A program made the translations under genes and the position numbers. A stretch of DNA of 10,018 bases, taken from contig CABMPS010000057.1 of NCBI GenBank assembly GCA_902388545.1, forward strand, positions 1 through 10,018. The letters run 5' to 3'. Shown here in pieces: positions 8,275 through 10,018 of the stretch. The notes under the pieces were generated by a model. That model did not search any database, had not been told where the DNA came from, and saw only the letters and a program-made list of their open reading frames with translations. The stretch comes from an uncultured Collinsella sp. (GTDB lineage: Bacteria; Actinomycetota; Coriobacteriia; Coriobacteriales; Coriobacteriaceae). Within the stretch, counting starts at the first letter, position 1. Every line of letters starts with the position of its first letter.

Positions 8275-8327
8275 CTCTCCTGCTAATCAAGAATCGTTAT
8301 AATCTTGATTAGCAGGAGAGCAAGATT
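8268..8327. repeat. Perfect 25-bp inverted repeat containing the ATPase promoter
   Basis: The arm at 8268-8292 is exactly complementary to the arm at 8303-8327, with a ten-base spacer at 8293-8302. A perfect TATAAT (8298-8303) lies across the spacer and the first base of the right arm; no good -35 box is seen at normal spacing. Transcription from it would start near 8310, inside the right arm, so the mRNA would carry only part of one arm. The repeat therefore probably acts as DNA, as an operator or recombination site, rather than as an RNA hairpin. The right arm ends eight bases before the ATPase start codon. Confidence 0.85.
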
Positions 8328-8335
8328 GGAGAATT

Positions 8336-9688
8336 ATGGCATTCAACGACTTGGTGGCTCAAAAAATAAAGGACTTTGAGCAACAGGGGATTCCGCAGGT
8401 CTTTGAGCGCGACCTTGATCTGGGCAACCCGCAGGAGCCAAAGCGCGACAACATCGTATATGTGATTGTGGGCGCCCGTCGTTGTGGAAAGACGTATCGC
8501 CTGTATCAGGAGATACGGCGGCTTCAGGGCCAAGGCGTCGAGCTTGACCGGATGCTATATTTCAATTTTGAGGATGAGCGCTTGCGTCCGTATGAGCCAT
8601 CGCTACTAGCGGACGTGCTCGATACATTCTATGCACTATATCCTGCTGCTCGAGGCGAGGGCGCCTACCTTTTCTTTGACGAGATCCAGGAAATACCCGA
8701 ATGGGGTGCGTTTCTGCGACGCGTGGTCGATACGGAGAAGGCGACCGTTTACGTGACGGGATCTTCTTCTAAGATGCTGTCCTCAGAACTTAAGAGCGAG
8801 TTCAGGGGCCGTTCTCTTGTGCGAGAGCTTTTTCCGTTGAGTTTTTCGGAATACGTCCGATATAAGACGGGGAGCGTTCCTGAGTCGAACGCGCCCTTCT
8901 CCTCAAGCGCTGCAGCGTTGCTCCGACACCATCTGGTCGGATATCTCGAGCGAGGGGGATTCATCGCGACACTTGAGCAGACGCCCGCAGACGCGATTCA
9001 GCTGCTACAGGAATATGCGTCGCGAACGGTCGCTATGGACGTTGTGGAGCGTTACGACGTCAAGAGCCCTCGTTTGGCCTCACTGTTTCTGACGCGGTGT
9101 ATGGCATCTTCGGGACGAGAGCTGTCGGTGAACAGGGTGTACAACGAGTTCAAGAGCAGGCAGATACCCGTCAGTCGTAATTCGCTCAGCGACTTACTTG
9201 AGTATTACGAGGACGCCTACCTGCTGTTTTCTGTGTCGGAGTTTACGCGTTCACTTGCAAATAATACGCGGTCTGCGTCTAAAGTCTACGCTGTCGATCC
9301 TGCGATGTTTGGAGCATTCTCTCCCGCATCGGCATTGGACCAGGGCCAGAGGCTCGAGACTGCGGTGTTCAATGCGCTCAGAAGAAGGACTCCTGCGGTG
9401 CGGGTCGGTTCGGTCTGCCGCCTACTGGTCAAGGAGAAGAATAAAAGCCATGAGGTTGACTTTGTGGCTGGGGATGCACTTCTCATGCAGGCTTATAGCC
9501 TGACTCAGGTGAGTGTGGATATGGCAAGCGAGAAAACGCGCGAACGCGAAATTGCAGCCCTCGATGCCTCGATGGCCCAGTTTGATCTTGGCGAGTCGGT
9601 AATCGTTACTATGGATGAACAGGCCGATATTCCATGTGAACACGGTGTGGTACACGCTGTGCCCGCATGGAAGTGGCTCCTTGCCTAA
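8336..9688 (+). CDS. Orphan AAA+ ATPase with C-terminal DUF4143 (COG1373-type)
   Basis: The 450-residue protein has an AAA_14-type P-loop domain: Walker A GARRCGKT (46-53), Walker B YLFFDEIQEIPEW (DE at 115-116), then VTGSSSKMLSSE (140-151) and the EFRGRSLVRELFPLSFSEYV segment (155-174) typical of this family. The C-terminal DUF4143 region includes a HEVDFV motif (372-377; acidic residues Glu373 and Asp375), reminiscent of the nuclease-like fold in this family, though catalysis is not shown. These ATPases are common, often multicopy, in anaerobes and have no settled function. The ATG at 8336 has TGGAG four to five bases ahead. It stands alone, with its own unusual repeat-bearing promoter and a downstream hairpin. 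Its GC content looks lower and its codon use less biased than that of clpB, in keeping with a possible accessory gene. Confidence 0.93.
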   Translation: MAFNDLVAQKIKDFEQQGIPQVFERDLDLGNPQEPKRDNIVYVIVGARRCGKTYRLYQEIRRLQGQGVELDRMLYFNFEDERLRPYEPSLLADVLDTFYALYPAARGEGAYLFFDEIQEIPEWGAFLRRVVDTEKATVYVTGSSSKMLSSELKSEFRGRSLVRELFPLSFSEYVRYKTGSVPESNAPFSSSAAALLRHHLVGYLERGGFIATLEQTPADAIQLLQEYASRTVAMDVVERYDVKSPRLASLFLTRCMASSGRELSVNRVYNEFKSRQIPVSRNSLSDLLEYYEDAYLLFSVSEFTRSLANNTRSASKVYAVDPAMFGAFSPASALDQGQRLETAVFNALRRRTPAVRVGSVCRLLVKEKNKSHEVDFVAGDALLMQAYSLTQVSVDMASEKTREREIAALDASMAQFDLGESVIVTMDEQADIPCEHGVVHAVPAWKWLLA

Positions 9689-9704
9689 TCATCTACGGAT
9701 CTGT

Positions 9705-9726
9705 GGGGCCAGGACCTCCTGGCCCC
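9705..9726. terminator. Shared hairpin between convergent genes
   Basis: GGGGCCAGG (9705-9713) pairs perfectly with CCTGGCCCC (9718-9726) around an ACCT tetraloop. It lies 16 bases after the ATPase stop and 35 bases beyond the end of the convergent minus-strand gene, so it could end transcription from both sides. Neither side has a real T run (TTCATC on the plus strand), so efficiency is uncertain. Confidence 0.65.
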
Positions 9727-9761
9727 TTCATCACGGTTGGGGAGTACCATGATGCGCCCGG

Positions 9762-10018
9762 CTAGTCCTGGGCCTTGATGCTCGGCAGCAGAATCTGGGC
9801 GATGTAGTCGCATTCGAGCTTGGTGGCAGCGTCGGCCTTGCCGTCTTTGCCGACCAGCACGCTCTTGATCTGGCTGTAGGTGTAGCGGTTGCCGGTCGTA
9901 AGCTCGACAAGCTCAATGGCTGTGTCCATGGGATAGGTCGACACGGGGTTCTGCGTGCGCCCGTTGATGGTCTGGGGCACCACGTACGGATAGACGGGGC
10001 CGCTGGCGTAGACGGTAT
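9762..10018 (-). CDS. C-terminal part of an unidentified protein (5' end outside window)
   Basis: On the minus strand the frame is open from the right edge to a TAG at 9762-9764, giving 85 complete codons. A GTG at 9981-9983 could be read as a start, but the frame continues upstream with protein-like sequence (TVYASGPVYPYV), so I treat this as the tail of a longer gene. Visible segments include NGRTQNPVSTYPMDTAIELV and a helical, charged end LLPSIKAQD. No membrane span or catalytic motif is evident in this part. I do not recognise the family. It is convergent with the ATPase gene. Confidence 0.75.
   Translation of the reverse strand, partial: TVYASGPVYPYVVPQTINGRTQNPVSTYPMDTAIELVELTTGNRYTYSQIKSVLVGKDGKADAATKLECDYIAQILLPSIKAQD

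Noticed and set aside
8268..8327. 25-bp inverted repeat as an intrinsic terminator of the upstream gene
   Set aside because: There is no T run after the right arm, it is well past another terminator candidate, and it contains a consensus -10 box just ahead of the ATPase start.
9731..9916. Alternative 61-codon minus-strand frame at the right end
   Set aside because: It overlaps the more protein-like frame that is open from the right edge to 9762 and has an arginine/serine-rich composition typical of a shadow frame.

Overview
The window looks like chromosomal DNA of a GC-rich Gram-positive gut anaerobe, most likely a coriobacterium of the Collinsella type. This rests on codon choice, the ClpB sequence style, strong Shine-Dalgarno sites and a mannose-family PTS operon; it is inference, with no database search behind it. 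Most of the content belongs to recognisable families, and the intergenic DNA holds the less ordinary signals.

Left end (1-428): the last 46 codons of an unidentified gene stop at 142 and run straight into a terminator-like hairpin. Next comes a perfect 21-bp inverted repeat (195-251), then the clpB upstream region with a promoter-like inverted repeat and a GC-rich leader hairpin. clpB (429-3053) encodes a full-length two-ring disaggregase and ends in a strong terminator that lies between convergent genes.

Centre (3128-7790): a DeoR-family repressor is divergent from a five-gene operon: class II ketose-bisphosphate aldolase, then the EIIA, EIIB, EIIC and EIID subunits of a mannose/fructose/sorbose-family phosphotransferase system. 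The genes are tightly packed, each has a good ribosome binding site, and EIIC and EIID overlap by 4 bases. The likely logic is that the PTS imports and phosphorylates a sugar, the aldolase splits a derived ketose phosphate, and the DeoR protein senses a sugar phosphate and controls the shared intergenic region. That region holds two candidate operator sets and a good -10 box. No kinase, isomerase or deaminase is in the operon, so the sugar is not known. The operon ends in a 10-bp perfect GC-rich hairpin.

Right end (7729-10018): a 55-residue hydrophilic hypothetical protein with its own terminator is followed by an orphan AAA+ ATPase of the DUF4143/COG1373 type. The ATPase promoter sits inside a perfect 25-bp inverted repeat, with a second, partial copy of the same motif 32 bp upstream. 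The ATPase ends at a hairpin shared with a convergent, incomplete gene that runs off the right edge on the minus strand. The ATPase promoter repeat is the most unusual structure in the window.
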